A stretch of DNA of 40,029 nucleotides, from NCBI GenBank assembly GCA_022579005.1, contig MU401749.1:1-40029 (forward strand). Direction: 5' to 3'. The DNA is from Poronia punctata (taxonomy: Eukaryota > Ascomycota > Sordariomycetes > Xylariales > Xylariaceae). Made by a program: the position numbers and the translations under genes. How positions within the stretch are numbered: position 1 is the stretch's first letter; every line of letters starts with the position of its first letter. Positions 10,243 to 21,332 of the stretch are shown one piece after another. The notes below the pieces were generated by a model. It saw nothing but the letters and a program-made list of their open reading frames with translations, did not search any database and was not told the origin of the DNA.

Positions 10243-12715
10243 ATTATTCCCCTTTTTTACTATATTTAATTATAAGTATATTAATAGTATTATTTTAAAT
10301 ATATGTAGTTTAGCTGTTTATATATTTTTTAGCTATAACTTTTAATTAACTTAACTAATTAAATTATTTAGTACTTAAGTACTTAAGTACTTTTTAATTA
10401 AATTATAAGTATTAAAGTTAGGTTTGTTATAAGTGTGTTTTATAGTTAGTTTAAATATATACTAATATACTTTTATATTTTACTAATACTTATACTAACT
10501 TTTTTATTTTTTATTTTTAATACTTTTATTACTACTATTATTTTAATTTTACTTTTTATTTTTTACAACTTTTTTTTTTTTATATTTATTAACACTTATT
10601 TTACCTTTTTTTTACTTTTTTTCCTTTTTGTTTTAGACTTAATTTAATGCAATATTAGCTCTTGCTGCTAATTTTGTAGTTTACTATAAAAAAGATAATA
10701 AAAACAAAAGCTAATATAAAAGTAATAAAGGTAAAAGTAATGCTAGCTAAAATAATATAAGTAGTATAGCTAGTATAGCTAGTATAGCTAGTAGACGTGC
10801 TTATAGTAGGCGTTATAAACTTTATAGTTTGCGTAAGTAAAGTACTAAAGTGCGTAATTAAAAATATAGTACTTATAATAGCTAAAAAATTATATTAGTT
10901 TTAAATGCTTGCTAGCTTTGTTTTAAACATATAATATATAATTTTTAGCTAAATAAAGGTTTGCTGCTTTATATAGTATATATTTATAAAAATTTTAATG
11001 CTTTTTTTTATAAAACCTATTAAAAAGCTTATAATACTTATAAGCCTATATATTAATTTATACTTTTTTTATATGCGTTTTACTAACTTTTAATATTTTA
11101 TTTTTTTTAGTTGCTAAAAATGTTATAGTTTAATATAATTTAGGTTATTAAGTTGCTAAAGTAGTTTAAAGCTGCTTTTTTTTTACTTATACTATTTTTA
11201 GTAATTTACGTAGCTTAGCTGTTGCTAATAAAAATAATATTAAATTTTAAAATAGTTTAGTTATATTTTGCAGTAAAATTATAAAAGCTTAATTTTGCTT
11301 TTATACTGCTTTTTACTATATAGTATTAATATATTAGTTTATATATAATCTAACTAGCAAAAAGAGTTTAAATAAAGAAAATATAGTTTTTTATAGTTAG
11401 TATTATTTTTAAACTAAAACTTTACTTTAAAGTTTAGTTAAATAACTTATTATTAATGTAGTAAGTTTTATAATTTATATATAGTTTAAGCATATTTTTA
11501 ATAATTTTAAGGTTTTAATTTACGCTATTAGTATTTTTATACTACCTTTTTTTGCTTTTAACTAATAAAAATAGGTTTTTTAGCTTAGTTTTTAGCTGTT
11601 AGCTTATTTATAAAAAAATTAAAAAAGGCTATAATTAAAAAGCATAGCGCTAAGTTATAGTAATAAATTATTGCACTAAAGAAAAATAATAATATTTTTA
11701 TTTTTAATTAGTTGTAGTTTTGTAGTATTTTTAGATATTATTTAAAAGCTTTAAACTATTAGTAGTTTAGCTTTTTTAGCTAGAGTTAATTTAATTTTGT
11801 TGTTGTTAATATTTAATATTGTTGTTTTATAATATAATTTAATTGTTGCTAACTAGTAAATATAAATTCTTTTTTTTTCTTAAAAAGTTAACTAGATAAT
11901 ACTAGCACTTAATTTGTATTTAAATTAATAATGTTGTATTAGGTAATTAGCTTAAATTTGCATAGTTTTTTTAACTTATAACTTTTATTATTTTATTTAG
12001 CATTATAAATTTTCTTTTTAAATCTTTTAAAAATATAGCTTAAAAACTAAAATGAAAATAATTTAAAGCACCTTTTTAATAGTATATATTAAAGTACTTC
12101 TTTAAACTATATTTTTTTATGTAGAGAATCTGGTTTAAAACAGGTTTAAAAGCTTATTAGATTTGCTTTAAAGAGCATACTTATATGTTAGACATTATAA
12201 TACCTTTTTTAACAACTTTTTAAAGTTGTACTTTTTAAAAACCTTAAGACAGCACTTTTTAATTTTGTATAGGTATTATACCTATATAAATAAAGATATA
12301 ATATAAAATTATTAAATTTTTATTTATAATATAGCTTCTTGCTAATAATAATTAAAAAAGATCTAGCTATACTTTAATGCTTTTTTAAACTTTGATTAAA
12401 TGTAATATAAGTGCTTTAAAAGTAAGTAAATAGGTAGCGTTGTTATAATATAATTATATAAGTAGGTAATTACTTTATATAAATAAAGTATAATATTTTA
12501 TATAATTAAATAGATATTATATTATTAATAATGTATAAAGCAATACTTATTAAAGTTATTTAATTTAATAAAGTAGCAAAGATTATAAAAGCTATATAGT
12601 ATATAAGCAAATAGTACTTAAAACGTATATAATTTTTGTATAAAGAAATTACTAACTATATAAGTATTAATATCTTAATATTTGTTATAAGTAACTGTTA
12701 AAAAAATATTAAAAT
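10243..12715. other. Interior of the outer element, no coding motif seen
   Basis: AT-rich sequence with T-rich runs near 10,500-10,640, a TAAGTAC palindromic run near 10,374 and an inverted repeat around 12,270-12,286 (TAGGTAT/ATACCTA). I found no integrase or reverse transcriptase landmarks. It is too short for a complete pol. Confidence 0.6.
10762..10794. repeat. 9-base tandem repeat TAGTATAGC
   Basis: Three full copies and part of a fourth stand in a row inside the outer element interior. Confidence 0.8.
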
Positions 12716-12893
12716 TGTTATAGTAAGAAAGAAAAATATAGGAAAAGGATAGTTAAGTATAACATTAAGTATATTAAGTATTATAGTTAATATAAACTAA
12801 TATTTAAAAAGAAAAGAAATCCTATTTAATATAAAGGTAGGACGTATTCTTTATATAGGTCTAATAGAGGTACCTTGTACCTCTGTTATTACA
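12716..12893 (+). repeat. Outer 3' LTR (178 bases)
   Basis: It starts TG and ends ACA, the usual LTR termini, and aligns with 477-634 plus 10,223-10,242. It contains the undisturbed GGTAC site used by the inner element. C residues survive near its outer end (12,820-12,893). Confidence 0.82.
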
Positions 12894-12898
12894 CTATA
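12894..12898. repeat. Target site duplication CTATA, right copy (outer element)
   Basis: It is an exact copy of 472-476 directly after the outer 3' LTR. Confidence 0.7.
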
Positions 12899-13205
12899 CT
12901 ATATGTATATATAATTTAAATTAGTTAGCAGCTATATATACTGCGTATACTTTATATATACTAAGCGTTTTTATAATAGTTAATTAATTAAATATTTAAA
13001 GCAATATTTAGTTTGCGTATACTAAATATATATATAATAATTTAAAATTAAAATCTTTTAATATAATAAAAATTTTTTAAAAGTATTAAAGTATATAGTA
13101 TTTATTACAAGCTACTATAATTAGCTAGCATAATTTACTAGTACATAAGTAGCGTATTTTTTAACCCCTTTAAAGTTACTAGTGCTAAGCTAAACTAGCG
13201 CAGTT

Positions 13206-14020
13206 TTTAACCCTCGCCAAGCTTTTAGTTACCCCCCGTGACCTACAACCCGTCATTATTACGTATAGTATTATAGGGAATCGGGGATGAGAACGATCTC
13301 CAGATACAGTTGTGGCGTACGACTCGGACTAAAATCAAGCTTCAGCTCACAAGTACCGCGGCATCTACCCCAAGAGGTTACTTTCACCCCCTCCATAAAC
13401 AGCGCCTCGTTTCTCGGGGTCATCCACAGTCGCACAAAAGACACCTCTTGTCCCTCTAACTTAAGAGGCTGTATCCATGTGCTGTACCTGGGGGGGAAAG
13501 GTTATCTACCTGTCTAAAACTGGCTTAGATAAGTAAGTAGATAGTTGCAGCGTAACCTTGGATCTGCCTTATTTTAGGCCAGCGGTTCGCAACCCCAATC
13601 TCCAGCGAACAGTTGTATTCTGTCGCGTCCAGCCATCACACAGCTGCTATTAATGGCTGCGCTGGTAAGTCGATTGCTTTTTGCCGCTGTCAAATAATGA
13701 ACATAGCTCTTGCAACATAGCAATTTACTTCCTACGATCGCTCCTTCCTGCGCTCTTCCCCTGCACCTTCACCTTCACTCTTACGTATTGTCTCCTGCAT
13801 CGGGCCTCCGACGTCACCGTCAACCATTGGGGGGACAGCAAACGAACGACGTCAGTGAGCAATTCAATTCGCCCAGTCTTGGCGACCACGTGCACTGTCA
13901 TTCGTCACCCGCCACTTATCATTGCTTCGCCCTTCCTACTACAACTTCCAGACTCTCGATGAAGAGTACGAAGCCAAGCTAACGTCGAACGCTTGTCGCA
14001 CTTATTAGGAATTACCTTGG
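13206..14020. other. Transition zone and upstream region of the peroxin gene
   Basis: Composition becomes normal here. Short open frames at 13,287-13,517 and 13,681-13,982 show no recognisable protein and are probably chance or 5' untranslated sequence. A C- and T-rich stretch at about 13,735-13,800 is typical of fungal promoters. Nothing else was recognised. Confidence 0.5.
13810..13854. promoter_or_regulatory. Paired GACGTCA (CRE-like) sites upstream of the peroxin gene
   Basis: GACGTCA occurs at 13,810-13,816 and 13,848-13,854, 38 bases apart and about 170-210 bases before the start codon. The motif matches the core of bZIP (ATF/CREB-type) sites. Binding is inferred from the motif only. 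Confidence 0.3.
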
Positions 14021-15904
14021 ATGACGCACATGTCGGCTCCCAAATCCGCATCTCGCGCTGATGCTGACGGTGCCGCGAACCCTTCCGACATCACTCCACC
14101 GCCATCGTACGCTCCTCCGACATATGCTGCCTTTTCGCCTGCCAATATATCGTCCATCGCATCGGCTGCCAAACGCACATCCACCATCCTTGTTCATCAG
14201 AAGTCGCCCTTACTGTTAGCTACGCCCCCACAAGTCACCCGGGCCCTCGCTTACAGCCATCCGTTTCTTCTACCTCTAAATAAACTCGTCGGCTTGCTGA
14301 GCTGGACTACCGGCGATCCCTGGGAGAGCTTCCTCTTACTAGCTGCTTTTTGGGCCACTGTACAGTATGGCGACTACATCCTGCGCTTTGCCGGTCCGAT
14401 CGTCGCCGTGCTGGGGATAATAGCAGGCATGTATGCCCGCCGGTACAGCCCTCTCTCGAGCAGCGGTTGGACCGACCGGGCTATAACGGCCAACAATAAG
14501 GATAAGAAGAGGGGAGGCAATGGCTCGGCCCCCGGCCAGGCCGGCTCTGGACACCAACGGAACGCTAGCGAGCTCACGAATACTAAACACCAGAAGACCC
14601 TGGACGAGATAGTCGATACTCTCAGGGTATTCACCTCCCGGTGCAATATCCTGCTAGAGCCTATGCTTGCGATGACCGATTTCCTCTCCACCCAGCGCAC
14701 AGCTACCAGCGCAACGACACGGCCTGCTCTCACGACCCTGTTTGTGCGCATCGTCGCCATCACGCCGGTTTGGATCGTCCTAACCCTACCACCCCTCCAC
14801 ATCATCACGACAAAGAGAGTCGTTCTCGTCTTCGGCACATTGATATTAAGCTGGCATTCCAAAGTTTGTCGAGTGACGAGAACGTTGCTTTGGCGAAGCT
14901 TGACGGTGCGGAAACTGGCTAGATGGGTGACAGGGCTGGACTTCGAGACCCCGGTGAAACAAGAGAAAGGACAAGTGAAAGGTCAAGCTGCCGATAGTGC
15001 GGACAAGGGCAAAAATGCACACGAGGCAGCGAAAGTCTCTTCCTCGGCCTTGACCGAGGCACTAAAACGCAGCCGTTTGGGGGCCAAAGACTCGGGCGTA
15101 CGGTTTACCTTTATATTGTACGAGAATCAGAGACGGTGGCTCGGCTTGGGATGGACAAACAGTCTGTTTGCCTATGAGCGCGCAGCTTGGACCGACGAGC
15201 AGAACAATTCCGTGCCACCCAAGGATGAGTTTGAGCTACCAGAAGTCGAGGATGGCCGTGCCAGGTGGCAATGGGTGGAGGGTGGCAAATGGCGTGTCGA
15301 TGGCCTGCCAGATCTAGACGAAGCAGAATATGATGGTGAGGCAGGCAAGATGGGCTGGATTTTCTATGACAACAAGGTATGTTATTAGCGAATGGTGACT
15401 TGTGCGTCTTGTTTCTAGCTAACGAGGCTGTAGTGGCAAAATGGCCGCCGAGGGAGCGACGGATGGGGCCGGTGGACGAGGAGACGGAAGTGGTATCGTG
15501 ATGCGGAACTGGTGGAAGTGTCGGAAGATGAGATGCCTTCGCCCCCGCCACCCGAACTACCAGCCCGACCACGACCCAATGCGGATAATGCTGACGTAGG
15601 AGGGCTTCCTTCGTCCATACCCGAATCTACGGCCATAGGAAGCAGGACCAAAGGTGAAGACGACTCTTCTTCGGTGTTGAGCACATCTTCCAAATCGGCC
15701 AAGTTTCGACTACCCGGCCCGTCGCTTCGCCGGCGCACGACAGGGGGCACCCAACGCTCAAGAAGGGCGAGTGAGGCCGCCAGCCTGCGATCGAACGATG
15801 ATGACAGCACCTTGGACCCGGCATTAGAGTTGGAGATACAAGGACATCAGAGGGATCAGGGTCAGTGGGGAATTGGCGACGAGGCACAGATGGGTCTCGA
15901 ATAA
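14021..15904 (+). CDS. Pex23/Pex24-family peroxisomal membrane peroxin (Pex30-32-like), DysF domain
   Basis: Exons 14,021-15,376 and 15,434-15,904 give 608 residues; the 57-base intron is GTATGT...TGTAG. Residues about 80-140 hold two hydrophobic segments and about 235-275 two more, in the Pex24p-type membrane region. A dysferlin-type domain follows: its N part (about 365-450) is rich in Trp, with WLGLGW and WQWVEGGKWRVDG, and its C part, right after the intron, has GSDGWGRWTRRRKWYRD. An acidic, Ser- and Pro-rich tail follows. In yeast this family sits in peroxisome-contacting ER and peroxisome membranes and controls peroxisome number and size; that role is inferred here. The start may instead be the Met at residue 4 (14,030). 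The intron splits the DysF domain and restores frame, which supports the model strongly. Confidence 0.9.
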
Positions 15905-16212
15905 CAGGAACGTCTTTGTCGCGCAGTGCATGATATTTAAATTATGTGTTTTATTTCTTAAGCGGCATGGGCGGCGTCTGGTGATACCAATTTATCGATA
16001 CAAATACACGGTTTGTTTTCTTTTCATCTTTGATCTAGACTATGCTGTCTGACTCTGTTTCAACTGGTTGTGAGAGGAGTGTGATGGAGAAAAGTTTTAC
16101 TGCCCTCGACACTGCGAGTGCAGGGGGTTTAACGTCACTTGTACGCCATGGATGATGTATCGGGAAATATCTGTGTAAGCGTTGAAGACTATAGCTGATT
16201 TATCTTGACTAT
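15905..16212. other. Intergenic, convergent 3' ends
   Basis: This 308-base gap lies between the 3' ends of the peroxin gene and the sugar transporter gene. It presumably holds both polyadenylation regions; no other feature was seen. Confidence 0.6.
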
Positions 16213-18576
16213 CTACCGACCTGGAACGGCAAGTTTAGGCACACCTCGCTCGTCAATACCATTACCTCCTGTGCGTACATTGTACCTAAACGTGCCATAA
16301 ATTGAACTTGGGTATTGACCTTGGTCTTCCTCTCCTTCCCCCTCTCCCTCTGCCTCTTCTCGTCGTGAACCAGGGGTACCGAATAAACTATCCATATCCT
16401 CTAGCGAAAGACCTTTTGTCTCTGGGTAAAAGAGGAGAATTATCTGTTTTATATGTATCTTTTAAGCAACTGCCTGTCTGCCATTTATATATAGGTCGGT
16501 GGTAGGAGAAGAACAAGAAAAAGAAGAAGAAGAAGAATAAGATATACATACGGGAATACAAGCAAGATTAATGGCCATGAAAAAGAAATATATATCGGAT
16601 CCGATAGCTTCGATTCCAACCGGCCATATCTGCGCTGCTATTATGGAACCTATGGATCCTGCCGAGGCGGAGATGTTTAGACCGCGGGCGCGGATGGAGG
16701 TGGGGAATATCTGTTTTGGGTTTTTTTTTTTTGGTAAGTAAGTATTAGAAAAGGAGGAAGGGGGGAAAAGGGGGGGAAAGGGAAGGGAAGGGGAAGGGGA
16801 AAAAAGTGAACCTCGGATCCGTAAACCCATGCTGAAGGACCGAAACTCATGCTATAACCTAATGCGTAGATGAAGATGAAGATTACGCTGGTTATATCTC
16901 CGGCGGCGGCGTGGTTTGTTGAATTTGGGGGGATGATGTTTCCTAGGATTCCGTTGATCTGTTTGTAGGGGGAAAGGGTGAGGTTTGTTAGTTAAGGTAA
17001 GGGTTATGAAAAAAAGTAAGAAAAGGGGAAGGGGGTAGGGCTGGTATTTACAAGTAAAGCTATTCCCATGGCGAGAGTCCCTGATACGAGTGTTATTCGG
17101 CGGCCGAGACGGTCGATTAGGAGGGTTTCGATTATTGTCATGGCGATTTTTAGGGTGGACTGGTTTTTTATATTAACCTTTTTTTTTTTTTTTTGGATTT
17201 TTCTTTTTTGATAGAGAATGAATGAATTGAGATTTCTTAGATGAAGGAGAAAAAAGGGGAAAAGGGGAAAGGGGTTGGTGTTACTTTACCTCTATCCCGC
17301 CAGCTAGTAAAGCTATTCGGTTCGATAACCCGACTTTTTCAAGGAGTGTTGGAAGATAATATTTCATTGCTGCGGCGCCGGACTTTTTATTTTTATTTTT
17401 TTTATCGCCATCAGTCCTTGAATTCTCGCCCTGAGAGAACGAGAGAACGGACGAACGAAAGAAAGAAAACTCACCATCTGTGCCATGAACTGCAAAAGCG
17501 CAGCTCTCCACAACCGATTAAATAAACTCCTATCAGTGAAAAGCATCGTCCAACAAGAAGAAGAAGCGCGGCTTCTTACGTCTTGACGAATACGGGATAA
17601 TTCGTGATGGATCTGTTCGTTTGTGTAGATTTCTTCGCGGAGCCAGTATAGAGATCGGAGGGCTTCCGGGTGGTGGTTGTGTTCTGTCAACCAACGGGGA
17701 CTGGAAAAGGAGTTCTTTAGGTTAGGGAAATGAATACTTGAGAGAAATAAGGGGGGGAAAGGGGGAGGGCGGTACATACCTCTCGGGAAGAAAGGGGAGA
17801 CCGATTCCAAAGATGAGGCTTGGTATTAGATTTATAGATAGAGAGAAGCGCCAGGAATTTGATTGGTTTTGAGAAAATGTCATTGCGTATCCGACCCTGG
17901 TAAGTTAAGTCAAGTCAAGTTAGTAAATAATGTTATGTTAGATGAAATTTTTGATGATGTAGGTAGAAAGATGCTTACCAAAAACCCGCCGCAAGACCGG
18001 CGACAAAGCCAACATGATTTAATACCACATATTTCCCCCTTTTGCCCGCGGGAGCCACCTCACTTTTTACCCATCAGTCTCCTAGTTCTTCGCGGAAGAA
18101 AGATGGAATAAAACAGACAAACCTCTGATATAGCGGCACAGACGTAGAAACAATACCAATTCCCAGCCCGGAAATAATCCTCCCGATAATCATCATGGCA
18201 TAATTCCTTGCCCCTGCTTCAAACGCCGTTCCAACTGCGACGACGACGATACCGACGAGGGCGGCATATCTGCGTCCCAGACGGTCACTGAGAGGGTGGG
18301 AGACGAAGATGTAACTCGTCCAGGTGCCGAGGTAATATATGGCTGTGATTACCCCTTTTTGTGAGGGTGTTGGATGGCCCATCACTCGGAGGAAACCGGG
18401 GTGGACTAGGACTGATGATAGGATACCGATGTTGTATCTGTGACGGTATTTGTGAGTGAGTGCTCATTAGAGACGACTGACTGACTGACTGACTGACTTA
18501 CCCCCAAACAAAAGAACCAAGGGCGAAGAAGATGCATAGAAAGTGTAGGCGCACAACGGCTTTTGGTAAGGGTGCC

Positions 18577-18578
<2 letters not shown>
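16213..18578 (-). CDS. MFS sugar transporter, ten exons
   Basis: Exons, 5' to 3' on the minus strand: 18,578-18,502; 18,437-18,123; 18,062-17,979; 17,896-17,780; 17,700-17,475; 17,382-17,290; 17,159-17,052; 16,958-16,812; 16,710-16,552; 16,443-16,213. They total 518 residues with every junction in phase. Sugar-porter landmarks are all present: WGYNIG in helix 1 (about 25-30), SDRLGRR (76-82), YQSEVAPAGKRG rebuilt across an intron, PESPRWL across another (196-202), DRLGRR (320-325), and PETKGLSLE near the C-terminus (449-457). Expected location is the plasma membrane, importing hexoses or similar sugars by proton symport; the substrate cannot be told. The tail after PETKG is acidic and Glu/Gly-rich. 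The gene is divergent from the next MFS gene across 615 bases. Confidence 0.9.

Positions 18579-18624
<46 letters not shown>
18577..18624. repeat. Trinucleotide microsatellite (ATG)16
   Basis: Sixteen ATG units (CAT on the coding strand) overlap the start codon of the sugar transporter and extend into its 5' leader. Read on the minus strand they give no upstream in-frame ATG, so the start at 18,578 holds. Confidence 0.9.
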
Positions 18625-18626
<2 letters not shown>

Positions 18627-19193
18627 GAAGAAGCTTTACAATGTTAGGTCTCTTTGATCATTTACGGCGAAAACCATTAATATCTGCCCAAACACCATTC
18701 GTCATATAAAAGTACTTCTTCAATTATGTTTATACATACGTAGATACAAATCCGGACATGTTGGGCTATCTAGTTCCCCGCAATACGGCAAATCAATCTG
18801 GGGTTACATCTGGTCCCGGATCTGCAAATGCAAGTTAAGAGGCCGGTGCGATGGTGTAGGTCGTCGGCTAAACAGAGTGTTATCGGCAGAATGACACACA
18901 ATCTTGTACTATGCAACCCAGGTAGATACGAGTAGTTGTGTAGAGTATGATTGAGACTTGTTTTATTTACCGGAGCCTGGGTAATAGGATGATGTCGCTA
19001 TAACTATCCACATATGTATGTAGGGACGGAACAGGATGTGCGTTACAGACGAAAGATGTTTATATACATACGTGTAGATGCCCAACTAACTATCGAAATC
19101 TGAAGAATGTCTGTCTGTGTGATAGGTAGGGTTTGGACGGGAAATTCCAGCTTTCTCCTGAGTGGGAGACAGACACCGACGCAAAAGTTTGAA
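18625..19193. other. Divergent intergenic region between two MFS genes
   Basis: It is shared upstream sequence of the sugar transporter (-) and the second MFS gene (+). No gene or clear site was recognised. Confidence 0.5.
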
Positions 19194-20239
19194 ATGGCTT
19201 TACACGTATTAAGACCACGAGAAATGCGCTTCTCAATCGGTATGTATCTCATCTCATCTCATCTCATCTCATCTCACCCTGTCCTTGAAACAAAAGCAAC
19301 ACGAAGCAATAATCTCACACTACTTACTTACCTACCTTTTTCAAGATACCAGAATCCAAACACCACCCCCGTCAGAAGAGGAAAACAACGACGACAACAG
19401 CAACAACAAACCCACCCCCGAAATCCGCTGGCGAGACCTCCCCCACAAAGACCAACTCTTCATCCTCTCCCTCTGCCGACTATCCGAGCCCCTATCAAAC
19501 GTCTGTCTCCTCCCCTACATCTTCTACCTAGTCCGATCCATCACCCCCTATTCCTCCTCCTCCTCCTCCTCTTCAGTCGTATCCTCAAACTCCGGCATCC
19601 TAGTAGCCGCCTTCCCACTCGCCCAATTCCTCACAAGTTACCCATGGGGCCATCTATCCGACATCTACGGCCTCCGCCGTCCATCCATCCTATCCGGCTT
19701 ATTCGTCTCCGTAATCGCCAACATCTGCTTCGGACTATCCAAAACATTCCCCTCATTACTCGTCTGGCGAGTAATCGCAGGTCTCGCAAACGGAAACGTA
19801 AGTATAATGCGAACCGTGACGGCCGAAATCGTCCGGGGCAAAAACGAAAAGAAATTCCAGACGAAGGCTTTCCTCTTGTTACCGCTTGTTTTCAATTCCG
19901 GCATGGTACTCAGTCTCGCGTTGGGGGGGTGTTTGGCAGAGCCGACGGTCAATCTTCCTGGATTATTTGGCCCCGAGGGGATTTTTAACGTAGATGGGAA
20001 TAAAGAGGGTGTGGGGTGGGCGTCGAGGTTTCCGTATGCTTTGCCTGCGTTACTGAATGCTGCGGCTTTGGGCTCGGTATGGATCCTTGCTTTTCTAGGC
20101 TTGCGCGAGACGGGGCCGGGGAGGTCCGGGAAAGATGAGGATTGGGGGTTGAGACTCGGCAGAAGATGTACGTGTATATGGTGGAGGAGGAGGAAAGATA
20201 CGAGGGGATACACCGCCCTAGAGAACAACGACGGAAAAA

Positions 20240-20270
<31 letters not shown>

Positions 20271-20997
20271 AGAAACAGCATGCGAAAAACTGTCGGAAAA
20301 ACCTCCCCGCACCATCTGGACGCGCAAAGTCCTTTCGGCACTGATATCCTTCAGTCTCCTACCACTGCACAACTCGGCATTCATGCACATATTCCCCGTA
20401 TTCCTAAGCAGTCCTCCCACTCCCTCAACATCCCCATCGACAAATTCCCCGTCGTCGTCATCATTCCTCTTCTTTTCCGGCGGCTTAGGTCTCCCACCAT
20501 CCACAATCGGACTATGTCTTTCCTTCTTTGGCGTAGGCGGAATCTTGCTCCAGCTATTCATCTACCCGCGTCTACAGAGACGGATAGGGACCCGAGGCGT
20601 ACTTCGTATCGCGCTCTCCATGTTCCCCGTCACGTATCTCGTCGCGCCGTACCTCTCGCTTCTGGCTGGGGATGGAGAAAGTGTTTCGGTTTCGGTTTGG
20701 GTTTGGGTCTTGCTGGGTGTGGTGGTATGTGCGCAGATCATGGCCAGGACTATGGCTATTCCTAGCACGGTTATCTTGCTTACAGAGGCTGCGCCTTCGA
20801 AAAAGGTTCTGGGAACTGTTCATGGGGCCGGGAATATGCTTTCTAGTCTGGCCAGGGCGGTTGGACCGGCTGTGGGGGGTTATGTTTTTGCTGTTGGGGT
20901 GGAAAAGGGGGTTGTTGGACTGGTTTGGTGGGTATATTTGGTTGGTGTTGCCTTGGGTGCTTTGGCGTGGTCGTATTTTGGGGATGATGGTGTTTAA
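19194..20997 (+). CDS. MFS transporter, drug/metabolite-proton antiporter (DHA1/ZIF-like) type
   Basis: The preferred model has exon 1 at 19,194-19,239 and exon 2 at 19,346-20,997, 565 residues; the 106-base intron starts GTATGT, ends TTTCAAG and rejoins the long frame in phase. The alternative is an unspliced start at 19,285 (570 residues). The N-terminal DLPHKDQLFILSLCRL leads into helix 1. Between helices 2 and 3 stands GHLSDIYGLRRPS, the MFS signature loop with the Asp and Arg residues of the family. About twelve hydrophobic stretches can be seen. The central cytoplasmic loop is long and contains a poly-Glu run. It lacks the sugar-porter motifs of its neighbour, so it is a different MFS subfamily; related proteins include yeast YCR023C and plant ZIF-type carriers (from memory). 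Substrate unknown. Confidence 0.85.
19246..19275. repeat. Pentanucleotide microsatellite (ATCTC)6
   Basis: Six exact units stand just inside the proposed first intron of the MFS gene, six bases after its donor. Confidence 0.85.
20238..20274 (+). repeat. GAA-type microsatellite coding poly-Glu
   Basis: A nearly pure AGA/GAA run inside the central loop of the MFS transporter encodes about eleven Glu in a row. Being three-base, it can vary in length without shifting frame. Confidence 0.85.
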
Positions 20998-21332
20998 GGG
21001 GTTATTTTAGTCGGGGCTTTTACAGTAAAGCAATATAATGAAGAGTCCTCGGAAAAATGTTCAACATATTGATGAAATCATGTTCTCAACCCGGCTCAAT
21101 TCCCTTCGCTCGTGGAAGTGAACATTTCAACTGCACAACTAAGCTAGACGGGTATGGAATTAACACCGGGCAGTGTGAACGTTAGATGAAGTAAGGGTTA
21201 TCCGACGCCTTCTGGTGGTGAGTAAGGGTATCTCCAAAGTAAAGACATTTAGAACGTGAACTGGATGGGATCATAACATGTTCAATTTTCTATCACTATC
21301 CCCCGAATTATGTAAGCTTGGCCGGTTATCCC
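20998..21332. other. Intergenic, convergent 3' ends
   Basis: A 335-base gap between the 3' ends of the MFS gene and the lyase gene. Nothing was recognised. Confidence 0.6.

Larger units (their letters stand above)
477..12893 (+). mobile_element. Outer LTR retroelement, interrupted by a nested copia element
   Basis: The span is bounded by direct repeats: 477-634 plus 10,223-10,242 at the left, and 12,716-12,893 at the right. The left LTR is split by the insertion of the inner element at GGTAC, and its last 20 bases resume after that insertion. Without the insert the element is only about 2.8 kb, with a 2.47 kb interior (10,243-12,715). No pol motif is readable in that interior, so it may be a non-autonomous or internally deleted element. 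Orientation is nominal, because no coding sequence fixes it. Confidence 0.75.
1..13205. other. Left AT-rich, RIP-type mutated block
   Basis: The block is dominated by A and T with long TA-rich runs and has no convincing intact coding sequence. In a hand count of bases 61-420 there are 29 C residues: 20 follow G, 8 follow A, 1 follows T and none follows C; GA does not occur there. This is the footprint of strand-symmetric C-to-T mutation of repeats. Two nested LTR elements account for 477-12,893. I recognised nothing in 1-471 or 12,899-13,205. Composition changes to normal over about 13,140-13,230. Confidence 0.9.

Noticed and set aside
1..13205. Centromere or mitochondrial insertion as explanation of the AT-rich block
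   Set aside because: Readable nested LTR elements with target duplications and C-to-T differences explain it better; no mitochondrial gene was recognised.
14374..14862. 162-residue minus-strand open frame
   Set aside because: Antisense shadow of the peroxin first exon with no recognisable domain.
19665..20561. 298-residue open frame on the minus strand
   Set aside because: It lies entirely antisense to the MFS transporter, whose frame shows clear family motifs; the antisense product has only low-complexity Ser and Pro runs.
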